Part shown: positions 12,406 to 24,087 of the stretch, in pieces
How positions within the stretch are numbered: position 1 is the stretch's first letter
How the letters are laid out: each line of letters opens with the position of its first letter
Assembly: GCF_029784165.1 (NCBI RefSeq)
Contig: NC_073695.1
Coordinates: 144,622,754 to 144,686,753 of the forward strand
DNA from: Wyeomyia smithii
Taxonomy: Eukaryota; Arthropoda; Insecta; Diptera; Culicidae
DNA length: 64,000 bases
Direction: 5' to 3'
Translations under genes and position numbers: made by a program
The notes under the pieces: model-generated
What the model was told of the DNA's origin: nothing
Seen by the model: only the letters and a program-made list of their open reading frames with translations
Databases searched by the model: none

Positions 12406-12646
12406 CGGCCAGTCTCCAGGTTAGCTAGCTAAGTTAGCAAAGAGATCTATAGAACCAAGAGGGTGCACAGAGCACAAAAGCCGCTCCCCGAAGCAATACC
12501 TAGCGGTGGTCCCGGGGAGTATTATGGGCTGGAGACTGGAGGGATTTTAGTGGGTCCGGTCACTGATTCAAACCAACCCCACACTCCCTGAGGTTGGTCA
12601 CCTCAGGGGTTTGGATGCAAATTTCCCCTCCAAAAATAAAAAAAAA

Positions 12647-12852
<206 letters not shown>

Positions 12853-13429
12853 TTCTCACCATACTTACATAACATTTATATGTTATTCTCACCATCATAT
12901 AGAAGCTCACTAATTCGCTTTCAACGAATTCCGAATGGCGATTTCTCGTGCTTTAGAAACCAGGTTGTTGCTACTCACCACAATGATTTAGCCATAGTTA
13001 AACGATAGCTTACTTTCACCGAGAGTTGCATGAAGCGAATGTAGGCGTGCGAGGGTGATATCTATATTTGGATTTTTTCAGGATCGTCAACGTCTCGATC
13101 GCTTTTCAATGTTCTTCCCAACGATGACGTATATACAAAACTTGTGAATTCATTTTAGTGAAATAATTCCCCACCTTAGTCTCCTTTATGTAGGAAGCCA
13201 TTTTCGATGTAACTTAAATGCTATCGATAGAAGTAGGGTGAAGTTTTTTATTTTCCGAGATGATTTTGCTAATTTCCTGGGTTGTCATTTGGGCGTTTCG
13301 TATTTAAAAAACCTTTTTCGACGTTGAATACGTCTTACGGCAACATATACAGGGACCCAATTTCAATACAGGGATCCAGTTTCAAAACCGAAAACATCGA
13401 GAGCGTCACGAAAATTGTCCAATTTCAAA

Positions 13430-13700
13430 CGTTTTAAACTCAGTCACTTTCCAACCGATTTCTGTCGTTTTTGCAGCAATCGATGGGAAAATCATTTAAG
13501 CAGCCATTCACATGCAGAAAATTGTAAGTTGATTTTTCGGACTATTGTACGATTGAAAATTGTTGAACATTGTCGAAACGCAAATGTCGACTTTTGATTG
13601 GTCGCTTGCCTTTCCCTAAAAAGGACGACAGAATGGAGTGCCTAGTGATCCGGAAATGCACTCTTTGGGCTATATGAGAGACTGATTGTCCTCAAGCAAA
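13430..13700 (+). promoter_or_regulatory. Promoter-like module (CCAAT and TATA), right arm
   Basis: Plus-strand counterpart of the left-arm module. GCAGCAATCGATGGG lies near 13475, GATTGGTCG (inverted CCAAT) near 13597 and GGGCTATATGAGAG near 13669. GC-rich sequence with CAGCAGCGG follows to about 13840. No recognisable coding sequence is downstream before the hAT-like insertion. Function is inferred from box order and recurrence only. Confidence 0.4.
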
Positions 13701-13977
13701 TCAGTTTACTAGCAGCGGGCAGCAGCACCGGACAGAAGCAACGATGGCAGTGCAGTGGGCAAAGGCGGTGTGGAGCAGCAGCGGGAAACAGCGACGGTGG
13801 TAGTAGTTAGCTGCAGTTCCTACCTCTTTCAGTTCGGCTTCCCTTCGATCTGAGTTGGACCCCACCAGCGGTAATCCAATTCAGATATCGTTGGGTGAAT
13901 ACAACCCGAAACTAAACGAGACTCGCACCGCCAGGTGGTTTGAGAAGCCACCATCATCCAGCGTATGTATATATAGG

Positions 13978-13985
13978 GTGTGTAC
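13978..13985. other. 8-bp target-site duplication, left copy (GTGTGTAC)
   Basis: GTGTGTAC lies just outside the left terminal repeat and recurs at 16047-16054. The empty site in the left palindrome arm (GG-GTGTGTAC-ACATAACG in reverse complement, near 6130) has one copy only. This proves a later insertion with an 8-bp duplication. Confidence 0.93.
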
Positions 13986-16046
13986 TAGAGTGGCCATATT
14001 TTATATGGTCGTTTTTGAAACTATCGATCTTAATGAGCGCCGGGCTGAAAAAGTTTCCTTTTGACCTCTACAATAAGCCACGAAAATTTGAAATTGATCG
14101 GAGTTTATTTAATGGACCCACAAAGCGCTTATATTTAAGAAATCGATTTACATGAAAATTGTACGGAGTTTTTTCTTTTTTCAATATATATCTCTCGGTA
14201 AACGTATTCAAATAAACTTGTATTTTTATAAAACCGTTATATTATTATCCTAATTTAAGTTTGAAATAATCTAAAATTTTTGTTATTTGTTGAAAAGTTC
14301 GAATTTTGTATGAGTAGGGTATTTTTACGGTATGAATCAACAACATGCAATATAAACTGAAGTTCGTCTTCATTATGTGTTGGAACACGGTTAGATATTT
14401 TCATGAATTAAGCACCATGTTCTGTGGCGTCGTTAATAACGAATAATTTTTGAAAAAAGTTTGCTTTTCCTCATTATTTTCTATTCGGCTGGGTCACGGT
14501 CGAAAAAATCAATATTAAGTTCAAAACTCGAAAAGAAAGCACTGGTTTTATATAAAACGAGATGGGATAAATAATAACTGTTCAGGATTTTATTGCTTAC
14601 GACATTCGACATCAGCTCTTTAAGGCCAAACGGTATTGAAACCAAAAATGGCTGACTTCGAGCCACCACTTTGAATTTTCAAAGGCACAAGACTCGGTAA
14701 CACGTAATGCGTCATCTGTGAGAACGCTGTTTTATGTTTGCTGCGGTGAAGCAAACATAAAATAGCGTTTTTACAGGGAATGCATTATCTATTTCCGAGT
14801 CTTGTGCTTCTCAAAAATTCGAAGGGGTGGCTCGAAACTGGCTGTTTGTGGCTTCAATACCGTTTCACCTTAAGGACCATTCGCTTTTAATCCTGATCCT
14901 GAGCCTGATCAATTTTCGTTTAATTTAAAGCGGGATATCAAGCCAATCCAACCTATTCTACGCTTAAATACCACAAGCGATTCTTCATCTTTTCAGTTAC
15001 AGCCTCTGAAACTGCTAACTCCAAGAGCACTTCATAGTAGCCGCGAACTTGATTGCATAAAATTGCTTGATTTGATTGCAATCTTCATCGAACCATTTTT
15101 AAGCGAACTTTTGGATCATTGAAGCTGTGAATGATTTCGTTTGATGCTCTTACAAATGGTTGAAGAAAGGTGTTTAAGGTCCGATGCTTTTGCCATGCAA
15201 TATATTTTGCATAAAAGTTCGAAGATATGAAGAGTACAAGTAATATTGATTAGTTTTTGAAACTTTTCCGAAATATTCCTATCCACTAGCGTATTATGAA
15301 CTTCTTAGGCGATATTTTTGGCCGGAGTTTAAATCAATTTTAAGCGCGCCTAGGAACTTTGCTGTTCCATCGTAACTCATAAGAATTGCAATTCGATCAA
15401 CATGAGATCTACCGACTATATTTGAAAAAAATCACTGTCCTAGTGAATTCAGATAACTAGTGCTGAATTTTTTCATAGAAAAAAATTATAATAATACTAA
15501 AACTAACAATAAATCCATACAAAAAGCTCTTGATAACGTCAATAATTTTGCTTCACCAATCCGATTGTGACGGTTCACTAGGGATATAATCACTGAATGG
15601 CAGCTTCAAATCCTCTAACGAATACAGGAGGTCATTCATTTATTACGTAACGTACTCAGAAGAAGGGGATATTCAATAAAGAGTTCCGTTGTGCGAGGCC
15701 CCCATGCAAAATTGTGTTATTCAGGGTTGAAAGGTATTCAAAATTGCTAAAATTTAGCGTTTCGTAACATGTGAATATCCCTAATGATATGATTTTATGA
15801 TTAAAGAGTATTTCGACGCAAAATATACAACTATTTTAGGAAACTAAGGCAAAAAACTTCATAAAGAGATAAAAAACAGCAATTCTTATGAGAATCTATT
15901 TTTTTTTGAATATAAGCGTTTTGTGGGTCCATTAAATGAACTCGGACCAACTTCAAATTTTCATGGCTTATTTTTGGAGTAAAAAGGAAACTTTTTCCGC
16001 CCGGCGCTCATCGAAATCGCATGATGTTACAAAAATGGCCACTCTA
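13986..16046. mobile_element. Non-autonomous hAT-like element, 2061 bp
   Basis: Termini are TAGAGTGGCCAT and its inverse ATGGCCACTCTA. Imperfect inverted similarity extends over about 160 bp inside (for example GTGGGTCCATTAAAT versus ATTTAATGGACCCAC). It has an exact 8-bp target duplication and a precise empty site in the opposite palindrome arm. Terminal TAGAG and the 8-bp duplication fit the hAT superfamily. The interior has no transposase-like frame, only short frames under 75 codons, so mobility would need a transposase from elsewhere. A second palindromic element (14620-14873) is nested inside. Confidence 0.85.
14620..14873. mobile_element. Palindromic MITE-like element bounded by TTAA
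   Basis: About 254 bp fold into one long hairpin. GGCCAAACGGTATTGAA on the left pairs with TTCAATACCGTTTCACC on the right, and the inner ends AAACATAAAAT and ATTTTATGTTT-like flank a short loop near 14745. TTAA occurs at both outer ends (14620-14623 and 14870-14873), consistent with a TTAA target duplication. The termini do not begin with the CCY usual for piggyBac, so the superfamily is left open. It has no coding capacity. Confidence 0.65.
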
Positions 16047-16054
16047 GTGTGTAC
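16047..16054. other. 8-bp target-site duplication, right copy (GTGTGTAC)
   Basis: Right-hand copy of the duplication flanking the hAT-like element, identical to 13978-13985. Confidence 0.93.
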
Positions 16055-16470
16055 ACATAACGTGTGAATATCTATAGCGTGTATCGCTAGCTATATAAGG
16101 TGTATGGCTAGCGTGCGTGGTTTGCTATATAGCGTGTGTGGCATTCTGTATAACGTGTGTGGCTTGCTATATAGTGTGTGGCTTGCTATATAGTGTGTAG
16201 CTAGCGTGCGTGGCTTGCTATATAGCGCATGTGGCTTGTTATATAGCATGTGGCTAGCGTGTGTGGCTGGCTGTATAGCGTGCGTGGTTTGCTATATAAC
16301 GTGTGTATGTCTAGCGTGTCTGTGCATGTCTATAGCGTGTGTGGCTTACTATATAGCGTGTGCGTGGCTTGCTATATAGCGTGCATGGCTAGCTATTTAT
16401 CGTGTGTATGTCTATAGCGTGTCTGTGCATGTTTATAGCGTATGTGGCTTGCTATATAACGTGTGTGGCT
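16055..16470. repeat. Minisatellite of about 20-27 bp units (right arm)
   Basis: Units such as GTGTGTGGCTTGCTATATAGC form the reverse complement of the left-arm array at 5730-6150, with one extra TTGCTATATAGTGTGTGGC unit. Confidence 0.85.
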
Positions 16471-16654
16471 AGTAGACCATTAGGACCATTAAATCAATTA
16501 ACCCCAATTGAGTGTATTCCCAAACCTATTACAAGAAATACATTGACATAAGACCGGCTGTTGTATTCTACGTTAACTCTGCGGTCGTGTCTTATGAACA
16601 ACCTCTTTAACTTTTGTTGAACGTAGCAGAGTTAAAGTTTGCATATAATGCAAT

Positions 16655-18812
16655 ACTTTTATTTATTTATTTACTTATTTCGTAAAACAATAGTAGACTA
16701 CATATGTTTATAACTAACTTACATGCTATATGTTATTTATACTAGTGAAAGAGGGAAAAAAAGAGTTTTTACATAATTGAAGAAACCATTAGTTTCTTTA
16801 CTTGACGGATTATTACAATGAATGTTTTCTATCGATTTAAAATTCGCGTTGAATTGAAATATTGTTTTAATTTAGTTCTCGACATAGAAAAGTCAATTGC
16901 CTCACAGTGTTGGTTATACACTAACATCATTTGATTAATAAGCCCGTATTTAGCATAATTGTTCCGTTGATGTTTTAAAGAAAACAATGTCCGAGTTCGT
17001 AAATTTATAGAAGGTACATAAAAGTTGAGTTTTGATAATATTTCGGGTGAATCGACACGCTGAGATACGATATCGTTAACAAATGACATCATTGCGGAAG
17101 CACGACGGGCTTTCAATGATTGGATGTCAATAAGTCTGCAGCGTTCGTCATATGATGGTAGGGGAAATGACGTCCATCGTAGATTACGAAGTGCATTTAA
17201 CAGGAATTGTTTTTGTACTGATTTTATTATGTGTTGCAGAAAACGGAGACCATACAATGCTACAGTACCCTAAAAGTGACCTGACATAGGAATTATAAAG
17301 TGATTTTATTGTGTATGGATCTTGGAAAAAAAACGGAAACGTTTATAAAGCTGAGCATGTTACGAGCCTTATTGATAATTGTATTGTAATGATCAGTGAA
17401 TGTTAATTTTGAGTCGAGTATGACTCCTAAGTCCTTAACTCGTTCACATTTCTCTACTACCTGATCTCCTAAGGAAATAACAATGCTTGGTATGTTTTTT
17501 TTCTGCCAAAAGCCATCGAACTACATTTTTTTACGTTTAGCTGAAGAAGACTTCTTTTCCACCAAATATAAAAATATTTTATCTCGTTACGAAAAATGTT
17601 TACGTCATCAGCGTTTTTAATTTCAATGAAAAGTTTCATGTCGTCGGCAAAAATAAGAGTTTTTACATGTTTTAGAATAAAGGAAATGTAGTTTACAAAT
17701 AATATAAATAGTAGAGGGCCCAAGTGAGAGCCTTGAGGAACTCCCGAGGTTACCTGAATAGGTTTCGATAGTACGCCTTTAAATTTGACTGTTTGTTGAC
17801 GATCTGTCAAATACGATTCAATCTATTTGAGTAATTGTGGATGCATTCCAATTTTTCGTAACTTGAAGAGAAGCAGGGGTATATCAGACCGATCGAAGGC
17901 TTTACTGAAATCAGTATATAAGGGTTCAACATAATTTCCTTTATCCATTGCGTTAAAAGAAAAGTTAATAAACTTGAGTAAGTTAGTTCTTGTTGAGCGC
18001 CCTTTGAAAAAATCGTGTGTTGTTCATTTGGTGGAATAATTTTTTGTTTATTATTGCTTCAAAAAGCTTAGGTATACAAGAAAGAATAGCTATGCCTCGA
18101 TAGTTGCTAATGTCGGATTTTTTACCAGATTTGAACACAGGCACTAGATATAAGTTTTTCCAGAAATTCGGGAAGCAACCGGATTCCAGCGACATATTGA
18201 AAATCAAGAACAGTGGGGAAGTTAGCTCTTTAGCTAAATGTTTCATAAATGCTGGTGGAATTCCGTCTGGTCCCGGACCTTTAGACGCCTCCAGAGCTTT
18301 TAAAGTATCTTTAATTTCGCGTGCGCTGACATGTTCAATATTGAAATAGTTGGAAAACTCAGGAAAGTCGATGAAGAATGTAAAGTCAAGATCAGATTCT
18401 GAGGAAGTTGTATAATTTTGTTGGAAATAATCAGCATATAGATCAGAGATATCTGCCGGGTTCTCTTCAACTTTGTCATGCAGTTGCATTTTTGAAGGAA
18501 AATTTTCAAATTTTCACTTTGATTTAACATATTTGAAAAAAAAATTGGATAAGATTTGATTTCAAGCTCAGATTTTAGTGTGAACTCTTCAAATGCGTTA
18601 CTAATCGCATCGTTTAATTCGCCGCAAATGTTGAGATAAGTTGTTGAAGCATCACGACTATTATGCGTTTTGTATTTCTTGTGTGCTTTTGTTTGCGATT
18701 TTTTAGGTTTTTAATTTGTCTTTTGTACCAGATTGGGTATTTGGAACTGCCATGACGTCTTCTTCTTTTCAATGGTATGTCGCTAATAAATAAATCAGAT
18801 AATATTTTATAA
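16655..18812 (-). pseudogene. CR1-like copy B, 3' half: RT domain of ORF2 (decayed)
   Basis: On the minus strand this encodes the RT half of an ORF2 like that at 35588-38458. It has the ASKGPGPDGIPPAFMKHL and YRGIAILSCIPKLFEAI blocks (17983-18489), then GVPQGSHLGPLLFILFVN and FADDMKLF (17469-17810), then the C-terminal thumb region (16829-17257). The upstream end is the endonuclease-RT linker (KYPIWYKRQIKN near 18700). The frame is broken by stops and frameshifts in several places. The 3' end is the (AAAT)n-type tail at 16655-16681. A family F element separates it from its endonuclease half. Confidence 0.85.
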
Positions 18813-21602
18813 ACCTAAATTTATCCACCTAGCGGTCAGACCCAGCCTTACTCATTCAAACTTTTATTTGTAAAAATCGATTTACCTGAACACTTCAATC
18901 CAATAAATGTATATTCACTCTTTAGGTTCTAAAATATTGATGTTGTAATCTATACATATAAAAAAATGTAGTTCGGTCTGTCTGTTTGATCCATATAGGC
19001 TCGAAAACTACCGAACCGATCGACGTGAAAATTTGTATGTAGGGGTTTTTGGTCCCGATAAGGGTAAATAGTTTGAGGCCCCTCCCTCATCTGGAAAGGA
19101 GGGGTCCAATACAAATGAAACATAAATTTCTGCACAACTCAAGGACAAACCAAGCAAATGAAACCGAATTTGACATGTGGATGTTTCAAAGGGTAACAAA
19201 TATGTCCACAATGGTTCGACGCCCCTTCCTCTTCTGGAAGCACATGTTTCTGCACAAATTTCTGCACATCTCGCGAACTAGTCAACTAAATGGGACCATA
19301 TTTGGCAGGTGAATGATTTTAGTATTAACAAATATGTTCCATAATCGACCTCAGCCAACATTTTGGATTGTAATATGGCAAGAGGGATTTCTGGAAAAAA
19401 GCCAAAAATGGACGATTTCCACCTAATGTAATAATATTCGGATAAAGAATGATACACAGGAGCTAAAATGGACCACAGATACCATTTTGAATTCTAAGAT
19501 GGCGACTTCCGATTTCGGAAAAACAGCGGCAAACGACCAAATACCATCTAATATGGGTATTTCTGGAATCGTAATGATTATAAATACCATTATGAATTGT
19601 AGGATGGCAACTTCTGGTTTCTGGAAAACAGCCAAAAATGGCGATTTCCGTCTAACATGAGTATCTCCGGATCTAGAATGATACATAGCAGCTGAAATCG
19701 ACTGCAGACCGCATTTTAGATTCTAGGTTGGCGACTACCGGTTCCTGGGAAATAGCCGAAAATGATCGAATCACACCCAATATGGGTGTTTCTTCAGTCA
19801 GAATGACGCTCAGAGGCAAGAAATTATCTTAAATACCAGTTTGAAATCCAAGATGGCGACTTCCGGTTTGTGAAAAACAGCCTAAAATAACCAAATACCA
19901 TCCAATATGAGTATCTCTGGAACCAGAATGATGCAATGAGCTAACAATTGACCTCAGGCACTATTTTGAATCGCTGAATGGCAACTTATAGGAAACAGTC
20001 GGAAATGACCAAATAATACTCAATATGGATATTTCCGTAACGATGATGCATGATGATGCACAGAAGCCAAACATTGACCCTGGACACCATTTTGAATTTA
20101 AAGACGACCACTTTTAGTTTCTGGAAAACACCCAAAATAACTAAATACCTCCCAATATGAGTATTTTCGGTGTCAGATTGATGCTAGAAAATCTGCTGAA
20201 AATGACCGAATACCACCCAATATGAATATATTCAGAATTAAGGTGATGTACAGAATCCAAAAGTCGAGGAAGTTGTCATTTCGATAAAACCAATCATTTC
20301 AAACGATTTGTTATTTGACTTTGATCATATCCTATGGCCGATTCGTCGTGCATTTACAGACTTTAAACACATCGCAAGGAATCAATGAATTTGGAACATT
20401 CAAATAGTACGATACCACATTTAATTTATGTTGAGGCCACACATATCGATCAAAGCAGGTATAGTTTTAAATAGTCTTTGAATTTCTTTTCTTTCCATAA
20501 CTTTTGAGCCACATATCACATTGTTATAAAGTTTGTCATTTGTAAGTTCGAGAGTTGACTCGTTCGTATGACACTAGTAATGTATAAATAAGCCATGTTA
20601 TCTCTTTGATGATAGACTTTCGTTGTTTTATTAACAATTTAATACATAACGGTTGCTTAAGTTTGATTACAATCAAATGAAATGGGAACGTATAGGGCAG
20701 CCAAACTTTGAAACCACGTGTTCAATCATAATTCATTAGTTAAACCTTAACCAGCCCGCTCATCTCATAATAATATTGATCAAATCGGTTGTGTAGCTAC
20801 TGAGATAATGAAGTTTCGTGATTATCACATTTCGGTACTTTACAGACGAAGTTACATATCGATTACAGTAAAATTCAATAGGGTATTACGTGGCAGCTAG
20901 ACTTATTAGTTGACACTAATTTTGTGGAAATCGGTTCAGCCATCTCTGAGAAAAGTGAGTGAGTTCAAGAAGTCTTCGGAATATGTTCCTTTTCATAGCT
21001 GGATTTCACATTTTTAAACATAACAGGCAAAGTAATAAATTCTTTGCAAAACAAATCAATAGGGTCTTATTGGGCAACTAGACCTTCCATTTGACACCGA
21101 TTTCATGAAAATCGGTCCAGCCATCTCTGAGAAACATGAGTGAGATTAAGTAGTCTTCAGAACACGTTTCTAGTCATAACTTTTGAACCACAAGTCCAAT
21201 CTTTATAAAATTCAAAAGTTAAGGGTATTTCAGGTAGCCCGTTCATTTGAATCTAATGTTTGTTCAAATCGGTTGTGTTGTTTTCGAGATAATGATGTTT
21301 CATGATTTTTACATTTTGATACATAACCTCTAAACTAAAAATCCGATTTCAATGAAATTTAATAGGGTCTTATTGGACAACGAGACCTTTCATTTGCAAT
21401 TAATTCCATGAAAATCGGGTTAGCCATTTCGGAGAAAAGTGAGTGAGAATAAAAATCTGCACATACTCACACACACACACACATACACACACACACACAT
21501 ACACACACACATACAGAAAATGCTCAGCTCGTCGCCCTTTGGAGCAATTTTATACTTTCGGTTTTGTAAGTGATTGCTATACCTTTCAAGGAGAAAGGCA
21601 AA
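18813..21602 (+). mobile_element. Family F dispersed repeat, long copy inserted in CR1-like copy B
   Basis: The interrupted ORF2 continues on both sides (linker residues KILSDLF on the left, NVDSAIEYF on the right). An AATATT(T/C)T near-duplication sits at the edges. The left end has CCACCTAGCGGTCAGACCC, then TCTATACATATAAA and CTGTCTGTCTG. The interior is made of degenerate tandem-like blocks (GGAAAACAGCCAAAAATGG and similar) and of GGTTCAGCCATCTCTGAGAAAAGTGAG blocks. A CA-rich tract (21465-21513) and the end ACCTTTCAAGGAGAAAGGCAAA follow. No protein is encoded. The TC start and CTGT-rich left end recall Helitron-type ends, but the class is undetermined. Confidence 0.6.
21465..21513. repeat. 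(CA)n-rich microsatellite of family F
   Basis: An ACACACAC run with ACATAC interruptions lies near the right end of the family F copy. The equivalent tract in other copies is at 27990-28036, 40410-40495, 41110-41126, 60380-60420 and 62420-62490. Confidence 0.9.
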
Positions 21603-22480
21603 AATATTCTATAGCCGAATCGACGTTTCCATCTTCACACAATATCTTGCCAGTTGATAACATTTAGTTTATGTTTTAATTCATCATAGTTTGCTGACTG
21701 AAAGTCAAAAACATCTATGAATATATATTAACAAGTCTTTTATTCACTTGCACAAAAAAAGAAACCTCTATTGCTGTTTGATAAACTTCGTTTTTCCATA
21801 ATGGTTGTAATGAATTCGTCACACAAAAGTTTTCACTAATGTTGGACATCAACAGATCAAGATAACAATTTTGTCCATTTTTCACGTGATTCATTTGATT
21901 AAGGCCAAGACAAGAGGTTTTATCAAAAAGAAATTGCAGCGTTTCATTTTCGCGGGTAATTGGAAGTAAAATATTATGGTTATCGATGTCCGGAATAAAA
22001 TCAATGTTGCGTTGATTGAAATCACCGTATATGTAAAGTTTTACTTCAGGTAACAGCTTAGATGCAATATTTTCAACAACATGAAAAAACTTTTCGAAAA
22101 AATTCCTTTCCGCGCATTATTTGGAGGGAAGTAGACAGAGACAAATACGTGTGTCTCTTCTGCTAGTTCTGCTTTAACCCAAACATGTTCGAACTATTTA
22201 AACTGAATGGTGTCGATAAGTACTGAATTAAAGTCTATTGACACCGCAATTGAAACACCACCACCGGATTTCATTTCAGATAGTTGATAGTTACGGTCAT
22301 TTCTATAGACATTATATCGGTAACCGAAGACTTCTTCGCTGCGAACACCCTCATCCCAGCTGGTTTCGGTTGCTAAAATAATAGAAAATGAACAGGATAT
22401 TACATTTTTTTTTAATTTCGTTAATTTTGTTAGCGCCTCGCATGCGGTCAAAATTTTTACAATATTCAGAGATCTCGGTA
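21603..22480 (-). pseudogene. CR1-like copy B, ORF2 endonuclease domain (decayed)
   Basis: Minus-strand remnant of the AP-type endonuclease. SIILATETSWDEG, KSGGGVSIAV and an intact IYGDFNQ motif (near 22030) are visible, then decay through a stop near 21635 into the family F insertion. Unlike the otherwise intact copy at 35588-38458, the catalytic GDFN Asp is preserved here. A 40-bp gap with stops separates it from ORF1. Confidence 0.8.
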
Positions 22481-22489
22481 GTGGTGGGG

Positions 22490-23927
22490 TGTTCGAGTGT
22501 AGAAGCTAAAGAATGAGAGTCATTATTAACAGAAGTGTTTACCAGAGCAGAGCAGGTCGCGTCATTTCCTACATCTCTAGGTTGAACAAAATTATCGCCA
22601 GCAACGGTCCTCTGATGAGTGAGTCAATTGCGTTGAAGACACGAGTGCCTAGATGAGCACGGTGTCCATGTTCGCTGATCATCTGGGGTTGAGAAAGTGG
22701 AAACGCGTCGTTCGCCGGGTATGGGTTTAGAGTTTCGCCTCTTTGAAATTGAATCGTAGGAATGAAGTTAGCTTGAGGTCTGGAGAAACGGTCTTTTGCT
22801 GCTGCAAGAAGCATTCTGTCAGGTGGTAACAGTTGATTTGCAAGGAAACGATTAGAGTTGGTGTGTTGTCGATCATTGTGAGAGTTGGTGACGTTATTCT
22901 GTTGTCTGTTGACCATGTTATAGTTGGGACTATTGTGATTTTTCAAAAAACTGTTGTTGACGTGACGGTTGGGGTTGGTATATCTACGGTTACTATTGGT
23001 GTTGAAATTGTTGTTCTGTCCTCTATGATAGTTGTTGTTGCTGTTGTTGTTATTATTGTTGCTATAGACGTGATTTCTGTTCGGTAAATTGCTGCTCCTA
23101 GATGCTCGATTTCGTTGTCATGAACGTTTTTGCCTATTTCGCCACGCTCTGAATCGTATTTTATCCTGTTCTTCACGACGCTTCGTTTTTTCGTCAAAGG
23201 ATCGCCAGTCAGCTTTCCAACGCTTTGTTGATCCAATTAAACTCCATCCCGAGTGATCACAATCATTCTGTGAAACTGGCGAGGTGGAAAGCTGAGCTTT
23301 TTTCTGTATTGTGTCAAATTTGGTAGATAAAGATTTCAGCTCGTCCGAAATATTGAGCTTGATGTTTGGATCTTCATAAGGGCTTTGTTTGCCAAGCTGA
23401 CTTATTTCGTTTTTTATTTTTTGTCGCAATTTAATCGAAGTAAGGTCAACCAGCGACGTTAAATGATTTTTTAGTTAGAAAGTGGCCCTGATATGCTATG
23501 GTTCTTGTTGATGGTGGCTAACTCATGCTTAAGATTATTGAGCAGCGTTTCTAGGTTATTTATATCTTCCGTTGCAGGTTGATTTGGCTGGTTTGGATAT
23601 TGTAGTTTGAATTTATGCACCGCCTGTGTGTTTGAATCAATCTGATTCACCAGCAGCTTTTGCTGTTCGGTCAGTTCTTTCAACTCAAACGTCATCGTTA
23701 CAGAAGTTTGGCATGGGGCGCAGCATGGTAGCAGGTACGATGTGGGGTCGGAAGTTCTTTTGTTTGATGTTGTGTCAGCAGTTCCTTTGTCAGCAGCGAT
23801 TTGAGCCACGATTAGACGGTAACCCCACACAGGAGGGGTGAAATTTACGACTGCACCAAACGCACGACCACAGCTCTTCAGTGGTTGAGTCAAAACAAAC
23901 TTCGCAACGTTCGCTCATGTTTGGCAT
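22490..23927 (-). pseudogene. CR1-like copy B, ORF1 with PHD-type zinc finger (frameshifted)
   Basis: The minus-strand start MSERCEVC near 23918 opens a PHD-like finger (CEVC...CVWCSRKFHPSCVG). The frame then breaks into at least four pieces: 23471-23893, 23118-23429, 22943-23236 and 22569-22946. The pieces align in order with the 563-residue ORF1 at 38501-40192, including SLIGSTKRWKADW, a shortened Asn/Thr-rich region, and LPPDRMLLAAAKDRFSRP with RGETLNPYPAN. PHD fingers in ORF1 are a known feature of some CR1-like elements. Confidence 0.8.
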
Positions 23928-24087
23928 AAACAAAACAAAACACAACCGATTAAAATAAACTTCGCGCAAACAAAATAAGTATAAACAGACTTGTACACGC
24001 CGGGAGCGACTAAGAAACACGTCCGAACTGGTTGACGGTCGAACAACAACTGTTTGAAGACCAAGTTTCGATAGAATCAAAAATAAA

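Noticed and set aside
14620..14873. piggyBac-type MITE
   Set aside because: TTAA flanks fit, but the termini do not start with the CCY expected. Left as an unclassified palindromic element.
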